The notes below the pieces were generated by a model. The model worked only from the letters and a program-made list of their open reading frames with translations, was not told the origin of the DNA and did not search any database. Shown in pieces: positions 13,601 to 26,211 of a stretch of 57,605 nucleotides of DNA. Position numbers and translations under genes: made by a program. Origin of the DNA: Ectocarpus siliculosus (taxonomy: Eukaryota > Sar > Phaeophyceae > Ectocarpales > Ectocarpaceae); NCBI GenBank assembly GCA_000310025.1, contig FN649731.1, positions 2,404,933 to 2,462,537 on the forward strand, read 5' to 3'. Positions within the stretch are counted from its first letter, which is position 1; each line of letters starts with the position of its first letter.

Positions 13601-16600
13601 GAGGTCGAACAGGTGAGGCCGCGTTGTTTAGGCGAGGATTCACCAGCACTTTCTCGAACGCGGACGGGCAGTACGCAACAGCTAGGTACCTCTTGTGGAA
13701 CTCGTAGGACAGGTTTTTGATGACCCCGTTGAGTCATGCTGGAGAAGGTTTCATGTGGTCGTCTGAAAACACGAGTGTTTTGCAGGTGTGGGTCCAGTGG
13801 TGAGGCGCTGACGTGGACGAGACAAGACAACACTCGCATTGTCGTATGCATATCGAGAATCAAACTACCGTTGTTGATTAGCCTTCGTGAGAGAAATGAA
13901 AAAACACCAACCGTACTTGTAGCCGAAGCTTGTATCGTGGTGGGCGATGGCAGGCAACCGAACACACGTGGTCGTACCGTGAGTTCACCATTTCGTTTCA
14001 ATGGTAGAGGAAGTGTGCATCACACGTGGCATAAATGATTCCACTTCGTGCTGGATGGACTCCCATGTCAATCTCCGCCTCCCCCCCCCCCTTTCCTGTT
14101 TGGATTTGTACACGAACGTTTGATATTCCGTGCTCCAGATCGCACATGCGGAGGGGATCAAGGAGGGCGTGTTCTCTTCGTTCTTGCAAATGCGAGGATC
14201 CATTCCGACGTTCTGGACACAAGAGAGCAGCATTTCAATCCCCAAGCCCCCCATCGTCAACAGTCGTGTTGACCCTATGTACTCTGCCACTCAGGTGAGC
14301 TAAGGATGAGGACGCTGTGCTCACGCAAGCCTCTGCAAACAGTATTTCCTGTGTGATGATACATCATTTCGTGTTGGTTTTGTGTCCTATGAAGCAGCAA
14401 AGAATGTACATTTGTTGAGCGCACCCCCTACGAGACAGGTGCCGTATTCCTGTGCTTGTTCGGTCTTCCGTGATTCGAAATCAGGGAGAGTAGGTCGTCG
14501 CGTGGCCTCTGAGTTAGTATCACTTGCGTGCACGATACCTTTTTCCTTTTCTCGACCGTGTGCACAGACAGCACCACGCACACGAGCATGTTTCCCAAAT
14601 GAAACAGGCCGCTCAAACATTTTGCGGCATTTTTACACGTACCCACTTCATTTTGTTATGTGGGATGATTGACTTGTGTGTCTGTTGCAGGTTTGCTTCC
14701 GCACATGATTTAGCCACACGTCATCATCAGACACTTTTGTATCTCGTTTGCCATTATCTTTTTAATTTCGGCCTACCAAACGGCACGTTCCTCTACCGTA
14801 AAACTTATCAAAGCTTGAGCGCCCGTGTGAGACGAGACTTACAGAGGGCAAGGGAAACGTTTTTTTTCATTAAAGATTCTACGGTAGCTTGTCTTTTTAT
14901 CACTGGTGATTGTTCACTGCTCCCTGTGTACATTTTCAAGGCACCACTGCCATAGTTTTGGTGGCGAATTTTCGTTTATCCCAACCTGCAAGTATACAGA
15001 CAAACACGATGCTTAGAAAGTTGCTCGACCCTCTGTATTGTAGGCTTGCTTCACAATGCGTGGGTTGTGGCCATATGTGGTGCAGGAGGCGTAGACGAGT
15101 ACGAACTGGAGGGGTTACTGGTAGCTTCATATCCACCGGTCACCTGGGTACTTGATTACTCTGTGTTTCATGTTGATCAAGGTTAGCGTGAGGGCGTTGT
15201 GTCCCACGGGCTCAATGACGTACGAATTGAAGCGCAGGCACTCTCGTGCTGTACTCCGTTGTTTTTTTTTAGTGCGTCGCGAGACTAGAACCTGAACTTC
15301 TGTGTGAGTATGCTAGACAGGCGAGCGACCGCTATACTTTTTCCTCTTTAGAACTGCATGCTACATTGAACGTCATGTACTCACTGTTGGATTCCTGAGC
15401 ACGAATCAAACACGACACTAGTTAGGTGTCAAGAGTAATAAAAATACGCTAATGTGCATTCGCAAATGTCTACGAGCTTGTCAGATGAGACGGCTGCCTT
15501 CATGAATCCTGCCCCGCGCATCCTGGAAGCTATGCAATGGGCTTCCTAGGATTGCATCACATGCTGTCAACATTTCAGGGCATGAAGGATATAATACCTG
15601 CCAAAAATATTGCGCTCCTATGGAAAAGCGATGTCAGTCTTCAAAGTATCTGGTCAACGTTGTTGTGAATGAGCTAACGCTGGACTTTCTGTCATTGTTT
15701 TCGCGTCTATCGGTTCTTAGGATCACTTCGCGGATCTTTTAGAGAGATATGGCTCGCCTGTCCTGGTCCTTGACCTAGTCAAGCAGACGGAGAGGAGAGA
15801 ACGGGAGGTCATCGTGGGCAGGGAATATCGCCGGGCAGTTGAACATGTCAACTCCACCATGCCGTCGGTGAGAACAACCTTGCTTCCGCCATGGTATAAT
15901 TGTTCGTCGTTCCGTCAGTGTCGATGTTGATGTTATTGTGGTTCGAGAACGAGGTACGGTAATCTGTGGGTCGGTCGAGTGTGCTCGGACCGAATTGGCA
16001 TGGTCCTTGCTTCTATACATGCTGCCTTCGCACGCAGGGCATGTTAAGACCAGTTTTACTTCTTAGGAAGAAACAGCTCTTGAAAGCAACTTGGTATCTT
16101 CGTATTTTCGGTGCAGAGTCACCCTGTCGATGTACGACAAGCACCCCACCCACATGTTGGCCACTCTTAGACAATGGCGTGCTCTGGGCACGACATGTTG
16201 TGCGGCGGAGAGACTCGACATGACCGGATGCAAGACAGGCTATGTATGGGTGATGTGGTAAACAGTAAAGAGGATCGATCTGTTGTCGTGGACCCCGCGA
16301 TTGAACTGCATCGTGTAGTAGAGGGAGGGGGGGCGAAGGAGTTGATGTGCACGCTAGTCCTACGACTGTTATTTGGTTACCAAGTTTGGTTCTGTTTTTC
16401 AACGTAATGGCGTTTCAAATTGGTGCATGTTCCCCTTACAAGTCAATATCTTCTTGGGCAACTCTTTGTCACGAATATTTCGTTCACACCATGGTATGTG
16501 CTACGTGGCGCTGACGGGGCACAGTGGGAAGCATGTTCGCACATTTCTATCCATACATATGGAATTCATTTGGGGTTTGGCCAATGTGAGACAAGTTTAG

Positions 16601-19600
16601 CTTTTTCTAAGCAGTTCGTGCATGTTGGACATGCGGCATCACCGATTCGAAAGTTTGAATCTTGGTACACGTCTTGTTGTGCAGCATGGGCGTTGACTGT
16701 TTTTTTTTTTTCTCTCGAGGAGAGAGCAGTTGTTTCGTCATCGGGCATGCTTTTCAAGTAGGGCTACTGCAGGTGTTGGGTGTTCAGAAGATCATTAGGC
16801 ACGTTGAAACCTCCTTCCTCGTCAAAGGTGCCGGCGTTTGAGGGTCTTTTGGGTGTGTGAACGAGTCTGCAATGGGTACGGTGCTTGACATGACTTTGTT
16901 GACATGATGAACTGACGAGAAACGTTATTGCTCCTCGATCATTCTATTGCAGGAGCACAAGATCAGGTACTGCGCCTTGGATTTTTCTCATTTGAGCAAA
17001 CACCGAGACATGAACGTTCTGAAGGCGCTGGAAGAAGTTGCAGCTTGGACTGTGGGGCAAGTCGGTTTTTTTTGCAGGCAAGCGAGATCGCGGTATTATT
17101 GGTTTTGTCTCTCGTTGTTGATCTATTGTTGGCACTTGATTGAGGGGGGAGTTTTTTACGGCTTCAGTTGTCACTTGCAGTATTTCGCTGTTCATAGGTC
17201 AACGGGCTCTGCGAGCGGTGAATCGGAATCAAGAACCCGCCCCCTCGCCTCTACTGCCGTGCTTTCCCCCCATTTTTCTGTATCTTCTTGGTCCCAAAGC
17301 GCTCCTCGCAGAGAACTGCTGTCGAAAGACCAGGGCACCACCGGGGGAGGCGAGTTGCCATCACTCAGGCGAGCCCAAAGCTATTCCCAAGGCGGTTTGG
17401 CAAGAACCCGCAACGCACCGGAAGCGCCACAAAGTCTCCACGAAGTCAACGGGCAAGGGGAGGCAATGCTGCACGCTAAAAGTGGCGAACCGAACGCGGG
17501 AGTGGACAGTTCTATCCCGAAACGACCCTCTGGAGATCCTTCTGGTCTATTACCACCACCTTGGGGCCAAGGACTCCCCGTGATGCCGATGGAGCAGCAA
17601 GGGGTCCTCCGCACGAACTGCATCGATTGCTTGGACAGGACAAATGTTGGTCAGTTTAGCATTGGTGTACACGCACTCGCCAAACAGCTTTACGTCATGG
17701 GCGTCAGCAACCAAGTGTCGTTGGAGTCTGGATCTCAGGTAAGATGTATTTCTCTCGTTCTTAGTGCTTTCGAGTCTTGCCGTCTCATACCCCGTAGTGT
17801 ACTCAGGACCAGTCCACGTGCCAAGATAGTTGAGATAAGATAACTTGTCCGTTGAACCTATGCTTGTGAAAACTCAGGCACGTATGGGTGCGTGCTCGTA
17901 CAGGTCGCGTTGGTGTTCATGGAGCTCTACAGCGAGCTCGGAGACAACATTGCTCTTCAATACGGAGGTTCCGAAGCACACAAAAAAGTGTCGAGGGGCA
18001 ACGGACCAGGCAAGCAGGTGAGGAAGTTATTTTGTGTCGTCTGTACCGCATTGCACGGGCTGAATGTAACCCGTTTCGCCGAAGCTAATTGCTGGTCGTT
18101 CGGACAATGACGACGTGTTGAAATCTGTTGTGACGGACCTGAACTAGGTGCCTTGTTTACTGATAACAGAATAACAACAGTCACATGTTTGAACTTTCAC
18201 GTGAGATTCACCTTCTCCCCCGAAATTTAGGTGGGGTCTATGAACAAGCACCGCGAGTTGCTTACGTCGATCCGTCGATACTACAGCAACGCCTTCACAG
18301 ATCGTGCCAAGCAAGACGCCATCAACCTCTTCCTGGGATACTACGTCCCAACCACCACCGGCAAGCCGTTGTGGGAGCTCGACACAGACTACTATTTGCA
18401 CAACTTTCACGCTGAGAACGCTGGTCTCCAGAGCATGAGAGAGTACAAGAAAGACCACTACTTCTTGGACCAGGACGAGGTAAACCCGCCCGCGTGTGGT
18501 GGTCGAAATGATGGCTGCCGCTTTCGATGTCCAGGCAGGTGCAACGTCTAGATGATTTCACGGTTGTCTACATTTTTTTTTTATCTCTGACCATGTTTTT
18601 GAGCTTAATTCACCGCTACCGACGGTTGTCTTTTACGTACTGTTTCAGGAACCAACTGGTGACAGCAACGAGAGTGGGGCGAACGCCCTTTCAGCAGCGA
18701 CAACCTTGAGTGGGATGATAGATGAAGACCGCATAGCAGAGATGCAGCTGAAGCGCCGCCGCGTGCGCCGGATGTGCGCTCGACAACGGGCTGCCACAAG
18801 CCAGTGGTGGCGAGATGCATTGCAGCGGTACGCTCAGCAACGGATGTGGATGCACCTCGGCCCACCAAAACAAGGACAACTTCCAGAACGCTTCATTCGA
18901 ATACACGAGGTGATGACTGCTGGATACCGGCCTCTCCCATTTCCATCTCCCCTTTTTGCCCGTGTGCCTACGAATCACCCTCGCTCCACTTACCCCGAAT
19001 CAATCGACGTATCCATCCATTCATGCAGCCGGAGCGCCTCACGATGTTCGAGAAATGGTTCTCGCACGAGTTTGCGGTTCCGGTTCCGGCGAACCCTGGA
19101 AGGAAAGCCAGTGGAGGAGGCGGGCGTCCTTCAGCAGGTGCCCCTGAATTTCACGGTTGTTTTTTCGAACGAGTTGCCGTTTCTGATGATTATCCATCCA
19201 GCTGAAGCACCGGGCGTTCGTTGATACCCTTGTCGCCCCCTCCTTCTTGCTGCAATTTCTGTCGCTAACAGGTACCTTATCGACCGTGGAGGAGAAGATT
19301 CCAAGCCGCTCCGTTTTCCAGAAACCCGCGGTGAGGTGGAAGGGTGGACTACCGTGCATCACGCTTTCGCTCTTTTACTGGTTGAGCGTGGAAGACAATG
19401 CTTCGGCCGCTGATCAAATCTGATTTGTGCTGACGTCCTGGACGTTGTGCTGTATTTGCAGGCGTATGCAACAGGTTGCCTGCTTTGCAAAACCCAAACA
19501 ATCTTGAACCAGTCTGTACATGTAGTCGCAGACCGAGGGTGGCCTGAATGCAGAAAGCTAGGTATGCATACGTTTCTTTTGTACCACGTGCCCGACCGTT

Positions 19601-22600
19601 CTGTGAGTGATGTGTGGTTGTTGGCATTACACAGCCGTCCACAGAAGTGTTGCGTAGGAGGATTCCCTTGGTTTCCCCAAGATGATTTTTCGCCACGACT
19701 AACAGCGGCACAACAATACCCACGCTCTGCCCTTGTGACTGGCTCACCGGTGATAAAGCACCTCTTATTGCTCGCGCTGACGTTTTGTCCGCAATCGCGT
19801 GGTGGCGATGGTGATTGCTCTTGAAACGCAGAAGGAACCACGGCGTGGAGATCAGAGCGTCACCATCGGGCGGTACGTACGAGACATATCTGTCAAGGCA
19901 CGAAGTATGCTCGGTCGACCACAGCGCGGCGTGCTTACCTCAAGCAGGCCGACGGAGTCCGTTCACGCAGATCGCGAGCCAGACACGCGAGAAGGCCCAA
20001 TGTGGGGCGTTCGTGACGTGGTGAGTGGCAAAGCGCTGTCATTCGTGCCATATATCTTCATTTATATGGTTGGAGCGGTTTCACAATGCGATTGCAACTC
20101 TTTGGGTACAACAGCGCTGGGCCCCCATTGCTGTGGTAATATTATGAAGATATGATGCACTTAGATTAGAGAGCGCCAACCCGGTTCCCTAGTGACGCCT
20201 CACCCCGCCATTCTACGCTACACGTCGACGTGTTTATGTTCGGAAGTTGACTTTGCTCCAACCTACGAAGCGTCTCTGCTATTGCAGGCTTACATTGGGT
20301 CGCCGCTTGCGGAAGAGGATGCCGACACAGAGTTGGCATCTTATGCGGCCTTTTCGAACGACATGAGTCTTCTCGTCGACCCTGAGAACGAGGTATGTGC
20401 TCATCAGGATACCATTTGTTACGATTCTATTGATGCGCCGGACCACTGTCTAGTGGACTGGTCCTCACGATGCCCGTGCGTTATCACGGTGGATAGTGTC
20501 TGTCTCTCGTAAAATCGAGAATACTTGTTCTGGGTTCACGCTTATTTTCTCCCGATTGCATATAGATTGAAGCATGTTTCATGGAGCCTTTTCAGTTACT
20601 ATATTCTTCGCTTCCGTTCGAATACACTTAGCAGCGTGTATATTTTGCGTGGACTTTTTTGCGTGGGTACGGCTTGGGCCACTCGCACGCAAAGCGAAGT
20701 TGTGCGCGATGTAAAGTAACGTGAGAACTCCCCACGATTACTTGTCCGGTGCGCAGACGGAGTTAGCTTCTTATTTGGCAGATTTCACGCTAGCCACAGA
20801 TACCGCCGCGGGTGCCCTGGCGTTGCAGAAGTTGGCGGAGGAGCACCACTGTGGAGCAACGCTCACGGTCGAACCGTACGAAGGGCTACGCAAGGTAGGG
20901 CATTGACACGCTGGTATGTGGAACTTAAAAACGCCCGTGCTGCAATGATGTATAGACGTCGTTCGACGTCACCTGCTCTATGTTTCGTTTCTGTTCTCGC
21001 TTGAAACAACACCTATTCCAACAAGAGCGTTGGCAAAGTTGGTCTGCCGGGCGTAGAGAATGCTGTGATTCACGTGAACGTTGATAGCGTCTCAGAATAT
21101 GGGTGCACTGCATTACTCCAGTCACGCACGAAAAAACGTTTTCGTCCATGTCGAGTTACAAAGCGTATCTCCACCGAGGAATGCCTTGCCTGCCCAATTA
21201 GGACATTTCTGCACGACGAGTAGCGGCAGCAGTTGTGCGGCAAGTGCAACAGCTTGGGTGGGCAACTCAACGTAATCTTGACTTGGAGGAGGGTTGGGAA
21301 TTAACTCAAGCGCACCTTCAGCACTCGGGCATCAACGTGGACGGTGTCGTCAACCAAATCCGCCGGCGCCTCGAACATGTGAGAATAGTTGCTTTCTGGT
21401 GTGGGTAGCATCCATACGAGACTCACAGTTCAGCTTCTGTTGTGAGAAACGGCTCTGCACGTTGTGTACCTTGCCCGTGGCGGTGGGTTAATTTTCAGCT
21501 TTGTTGTTACGGCACATTCGACAAGGAGCGGAGGCTCACAGCAGTCGTCGGCATCCATGCGGGTCACGACCATTCAATCAAACAGCAATTTTCTGGCATC
21601 ATTTTCGTTGTTCAGATTGAGGCACGAGATCTATGCCTGATGAAATGCAACCACGGCAATCCAACTAATCACGCAAACGAGGTTACGGTTGACGTTATTT
21701 ATGTGTTCCATGCGTAGATTGAGACACGTAAGCGGAGAGATTTGTCAATCTTCGATATGAACACGGCCGCTACTCTGCCACAATCGAGTGAACATCACTA
21801 CGCTTGGACACATCCTGTTCTCTCCGCTTTTCAAGGCTTAGGGCGTGTCTCAACTGCACTTTTTTGGACCAGGAACAGGGAACTCGGAATTATTGTCTGA
21901 TTGGCCAGCCAGCCACACAAAAATAATTTTCCTGGAAACAAGAAATGCCACGCACGTTCCCTGTTTGAGGTAGTTACGCCGCACCGTAATTTTATTGTAC
22001 AAGTTCATAATGTGCAAGTTCATGAAAATTAGCCAACAGACCATAGGAACCGTGGAACACGGGCCCTTCGGTGGCAATTCAGGACCTGGTGGGATGTGTG
22101 TGATCACTCTCGGGCATGTGGCTACCACAGGTACTGCATGCTACCGGTTCAAGCCGTATAGGCATTGCCACCATCATCAGGTGTCTCGCATGCACAAAAA
22201 CTGCGGGGGATGCTCGTGTAGCCGTTGTATGGGGGAACATAACATGGCAAAGAACCGGTAAGCTGCGGTGAACCGCAACTCAATAATCAAGTCTGCCAAA
22301 GCACTGTCGAGGGTGCGGATTGCATGACGAGCACCGCCTGTTCTAACCGATACCTAGCACGTGTGTTTGGTGTGCGCTCCTCAACAACTTCCTTCAAAAC
22401 CTACACCACTCCCCCTTCCTCTACCCCCCACTGGTCTTTCTGCATCCAATGATTGTGTTTGTTTCCTTTGAGGTTCCATTGAGTACCTGCGGCGGACTGC
22501 ACGCGCGCGCTGAAATGTTCCGTGTTCCTGGAAGTGCTGTGTATGTTAGGACACAACGACATGGAACAGGGAACAGGGAACTCCGAGTTTCCTGTTCCCG

Positions 22601-24037
22601 TTCCCTGTCCAGAAAAGTGCAGTTAAGACACGCCCTAGGAGAAAATGAGTATCGGCAAGAATGCTACGCATTTCTTCGAACAACTCTTGGATTGTTGCTG
22701 TATGGCACGTGGATGTCGAGCTACCCAATAGTTCCCCGACGCAACAGGGCTGATAATTTCTCGATCAGGATGCAACTCCGAAACCCGAATGACAGCTTGG
22801 CGTTTTCACCTTGCCAATATTGAGGCTTTGGTGTTCGGCCAATGGGATGTGATTCTTTGCACTTACAGGAAGAGCAAGAGCAAGCCCATCTCGAGGAGGT
22901 GCTGGGTTTGGAGGCCTTGCAAAGCAGAACCAGCACGTTCGCAACAGAGGAGAGCATGGACCTGTATTGCTCATATTTTTCCAAGGTGAGCGGTGGTGTT
23001 GTGACAAGGTTGCTACGAGTTCTTTGTTCTGTTTTTTTTTTCTTTTCCAGGAAGTCCAAGGTACCATCAATTAGCGCCTTCTTCGACGCGCAACTCGTGA
23101 CGGTTCCTTATTGGTGTTATGATACCATCTTCAATAAGAAAAAAAAAATCCTTCGTTTCTGTTATGGGGGGCAATTTTATATCTCTGAATCTGCTGTTTG
23201 AACTCTCTCGGATTCGACCGTAGTATTGTACGACTGGAGATACCGGCGAGAACATGAATCTGAAAGGTCATCTTGTTTCAATGCTACATGGAGAATAACC
23301 ACACGTCGTCCCGTTTACGAGTAGGCAAGGCGGAAGCCGACTCACCGACATGCTTTTTGCCGCGAAAGATTGGAAGAGCTAGATAGAACGGATAGGGTGA
23401 GCAGGTTGATGTGCATACAAAGCTAGCTAAAAGCCATTTCAGGCTATTTGCTCATTTCCCTGTTTCCTTATACTTTGGCTCTGCTTTAGGATGGTGCGGT
23501 GAAATCCGCCCCTTCAAGGTCTCGCGAAAAACAGCCGAGCTCCTCTGGTGCGGTGAAGAAGAGGATGGACGATCGATCCAACTTTACTATGGTCGAAGAA
23601 GATGTCTTCTCTCCCAAAGAATACCAGGTATTGGGTTGATGGGTTGAAAGGCTGCAGTGCCGCCTTTTGGACATCTTGTCGAAAGTCCTTGATGCTATAT
23701 TCAGTGATTCGTGACTAGTTTCGTCGTTAGAGTCGCTTGCTGCGTCCGTCGTGCTCTTGCACCAACGCGCGATGTCAAGTGATGGGGGTGACGCAAGGAA
23801 GTCTTGGACCGATTTCTGTGTTTCATTCTTGACGTATGACCCATATTTGAACTCGAAAAATGAATGCTGTCATATCCTCTCCGCCTTTTTTTCCCGCTCC
23901 CCATTGACCCTGCCAGGGACTTATCTATTTCGGCAGCCTACTTGTGCCCTGTTTGCTCTAACGCGTTCGGCTAACAATCTTGGGTTTTCCAGCACATGCA
24001 GATACGCCTGCATTCAAGCAGAGTCTGGGGCCAGTGA
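10364..24037 (+). CDS. FIG4: FIG4-type SAC-domain phosphoinositide 5-phosphatase, about 23 exons
   Basis: FIG4 removes the 5-phosphate of PI(3,5)P2 and works with PIKfyve/Fab1 and Vac14 on endolysosomal or vacuolar membranes. Proposed exons: 10364-10431, 10742-10810, 11296-11524, 11675-11850, 12575-12725, 12887-13071, 13552-13612, 14139-14294, 15721-15867, 16953-17077, 17198-17738, 17904-18017, 18231-18479, 18649-18909, 19029-19137, 19272-19330, 19832-20020, 20288-20392, 20757-20894, 21202-21378, 22869-22985, 23490-23627, 23993-24037. They join into one frame of about 1202 residues. FIG4 hallmarks in order: RFVLYETSSHLYL, YGIVGFVRFLD, KTFPPPPFK then DMYAWNF, IARRSRHFAGTRYLKRG, RGSIPTFWTQE, RYGSPVLVLDL, the CX5R(T) active site NCIDCLDRTN (17616-17645, Cys about 597), LQYGGSEAHKK, and RYYSNAFTDRAKQDAINLFLG. 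A Ser/Gly/Pro-rich insertion precedes the active site. Exons 1-14 are strong; 15-22 rest mainly on phase and splice sites; the last exon is tentative (23200-25240 offers alternatives). Confidence 0.88.
10573..10735 (+). repeat. (CT)n tract and 55-bp tandem duplication in FIG4 intron 1
   Basis: A nearly pure CT dinucleotide run of about 57 bp (10573-10629) is followed by two tandem units of 55 bp. Each unit begins at GTTGCGTGGGTCTC, the first at 10631 and the second at 10686, and the visible differences are few. The second unit ends just before the splice acceptor AG at 10740-10741, so the duplicated material forms the pyrimidine-rich stretch of this acceptor. It probably arose by slippage. 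Confidence 0.85.
12036..12090 (+). repeat. Short direct repeat in FIG4 intron 4
   Basis: The segment GTAGTCCCGGTCAC and close variants occur twice in tandem with a spacing of about 29 bp. It lies inside the 724-bp intron between the exons ending at 11850 and starting at 12575. No function is evident. Confidence 0.5.
21841..22635. mobile_element. MITE-like non-autonomous DNA transposon in FIG4 intron 20
   Basis: Terminal inverted repeats of about 50 bp (left 21841-21893, right about 22585-22635) begin GGGCGTGTCT and continue with AACTGCACTTTT; alignment requires a few mismatches and small indels. TA lies directly outside both ends (21839-21840 and 22636-22637), consistent with a TA target duplication as made by Tc1/mariner-like transposases. 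The 795-bp interior has no transposase-like frame, so it would depend on a transposase supplied elsewhere. It sits in a 1490-bp intron between the exons ending at 21378 and starting at 22869 and need not disturb splicing. The superfamily is not certain from the termini alone. Confidence 0.75.
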
Positions 24038-25635
24038 AGTGACTTTCCCCTCTTGACCAAGGGGGCTGGTTCATCAGTGTATTTTATCATGCAGTTGTCT
24101 CTCTCTCCATCATTTACCCAGTCACGCCATTCTTTTAACCTGCGAGACGGGAAACCACTCCGACCTACCACTTTCCCACTCTGGCCTACTACTTACTTTT
24201 GTGTCAGGTCTGACTTGGAAGAAATGGCTGGTATTTTCTGCATGTCGGTCGGAACGAATTTTTTCTTTATTGCGATAGTGTGATGGATTGTGTTGAATGG
24301 GATTCAATTGAGGTTCGTGTGATCCAGCCGAGTAAACAGCACTACGTTTTGTTATTGTCCTCAATAAGAGAACCTGCTACACGCAGACGGAGAAGTAGGA
24401 TGCTGGCCTCGCTTGAGGCAACCTCCGGTTGGAGATCTCTTTTAAATGCAGAGAGGACAGAATTTTGGTTATTCCTTGCGTAGACTCTTGCGCTGGTGGT
24501 CTTGGCCACCTCTAGAGGGCTATAGACGTATTGCAGCCGGCAAGGGGGAGGGTCTTAATCGGACAATGCCGCAAGCGAGATCAACATCCCCTGCTTCGTC
24601 CGCGTGTAGAGTGAGTGGTCTATCTGACCAATTTTTCAAAACTTGGTGTGGCATCCCGTTGGCGTTACTCTGTATCACGAATCCGATGTACAACAACCGT
24701 TGGAAAGAAAATAATAATGAAACTGCACAAGCTAGAACTACTACCTGATACGTCCACAGGACCAATAAAAAAGCACTATATACCTTGTGCACGACTGGTG
24801 ACATGATATAAGATACAAAGTAGTTGTCAGCGAGAACGCACCCTGTACTAATATGTCGGGCAGGTGGGATACATTTTTCTGTTGCTTGCTCCTTACTACT
24901 GTATCAACGAACAAACAAACTGTTTTGTCTGGTGACCACATCCATAGGGATGCTCGAACCAATCTGATATTTCCGCCGTTACCGCGCTCCCATGCCCACA
25001 TTTCTACAGTATTTTCTCTTCAACGAGGCAGGCAAGAACAGCGCTTCACGAATTTTGTTCGGGGTGGAGTCGGAATGAAACATACACCATCGTGCTGGTT
25101 GGGGACCTGGTGTGGACGGACTCATGGACCTCCACACCAACACTCGATCGGTCTTCCAGGAGTCCATACGGGATCATCGCAATCAGTCATCTCTCCGCGG
25201 CGTCTTCGAAAAGATGATCTGATTTATCCCGATACTGACTGAAGAGGCAGCCTGCTGTGCTTTCCTACACTCTGATGTGGTTGAAGACACCTGTAGGCTC
25301 TATTCTATGCGCAGCTAGTGTAAGGCTGCGTACGTGTTGTCGAGGAGTCGAATCCCAATCTAGACGAATGAAGCGGCACGTGGGTTGATGATACATCAAA
25401 GCCCCCGACGTGTGTTCTCGGCGTGCACACACATGGAGAGATTATGACTTGAAACGCGGCACATCAAGCCGAGTTGTCTGCTGTTGGATACTTTGGAGCC
25501 CTCCTGTGGTGACTTGACGATACGACATTTGCTTGTCGTCAGACTGGATCGGAGCAAGTGACCCACTCTTGCTCTTCCGCAAGTCGCTGCTATCTTGCGT
25601 CCACATTACCCTCAATTTCTTTATGACGAAAGTCG

Positions 25636-25765
25636 TAGTCCCTCAAGTGCCGGAACGTGCCCTCCGGATTCACCGGTATTATACTGGGCACCGGCCACAC
25701 GATAAAGAGGGCCGTGGTGCCGGTATACCTACCGGGAGGCCCGTGGTCCCGGCACCTATTGAGGC
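25636..25765. repeat. GC-rich imperfect foldback
   Basis: The left segment (CTCAAGTGCCGGAACGTGCC and following) is an imperfect reverse complement of the right segment ending GTCCCGGCACCTATTGAGGC. Inside lie further complementary CACCGG/CCGGTG segments. The whole about 130 bp could form a cruciform with several alternative pairings. No coding potential or target duplication is evident. It could be a small foldback transposon or a decayed hairpin repeat. Confidence 0.5.
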
Positions 25766-26164
25766 ATTTGAGGCTCGCTGGCACTTCACATGCAAATGAG
25801 AGGGTTACGCCAGTTTGAATCCGGGGGATGGACTTAAGATGCTCAACCACCCCCAAAAAGCAGGAGTTTTGCGTACTTGATGTAGCAAGCAGAGCGCACC
25901 AAGGCACTTCGTCACTTTGTCCTCGCCTCACACACGCCTGCTTGTTATCAAGCCGTCAAAGGCTGTACGTACACTCCACGTGCTTTGAGCTTCTCGGAGC
26001 CAAGTTTGGGCAGCTAGAGTGTGCACAGAGTATGCCTCGGATTGAAAGCAATTTCACCATTCCCAGTTTGGAATTTCAACCAGTTCCAGTTTGGAATTCT
26101 AAGCCCGAAGGCTTCAATTTTCTGTCGCGGAAATTCTCAAACCTCGATTTTGATCCCACAATAA

Positions 26165-26211
26165 GTGACTCCAAAAAATGACTCCAAAAAGGTGACTCCA
26201 AAAAAGTGACC
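26165..26211 (+). repeat. Three-unit tandem repeat of about 15 bp
   Basis: The unit GTGACTCCAAAAAA is repeated about three times with one-base length changes and then runs into GTGACCCC. This is a simple minisatellite-like array in intergenic DNA. Confidence 0.75.

Noticed and set aside
16947-17843. Single ORF of 298 codons as a stand-alone gene
   Set aside because: It begins mid-domain and contains the FIG4 active site. It is two FIG4 exons read through flanking intron sequence.
24853-25242. Open frame of 129 codons and overlapping frames as a possible gene or final FIG4 exons
   Set aside because: No family motif, and the overlapping frames look equally plausible. The exon at 23993-24037 fits the expected length of the FIG4 C terminus and the phase better. 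I keep this only as an alternative 3' end.
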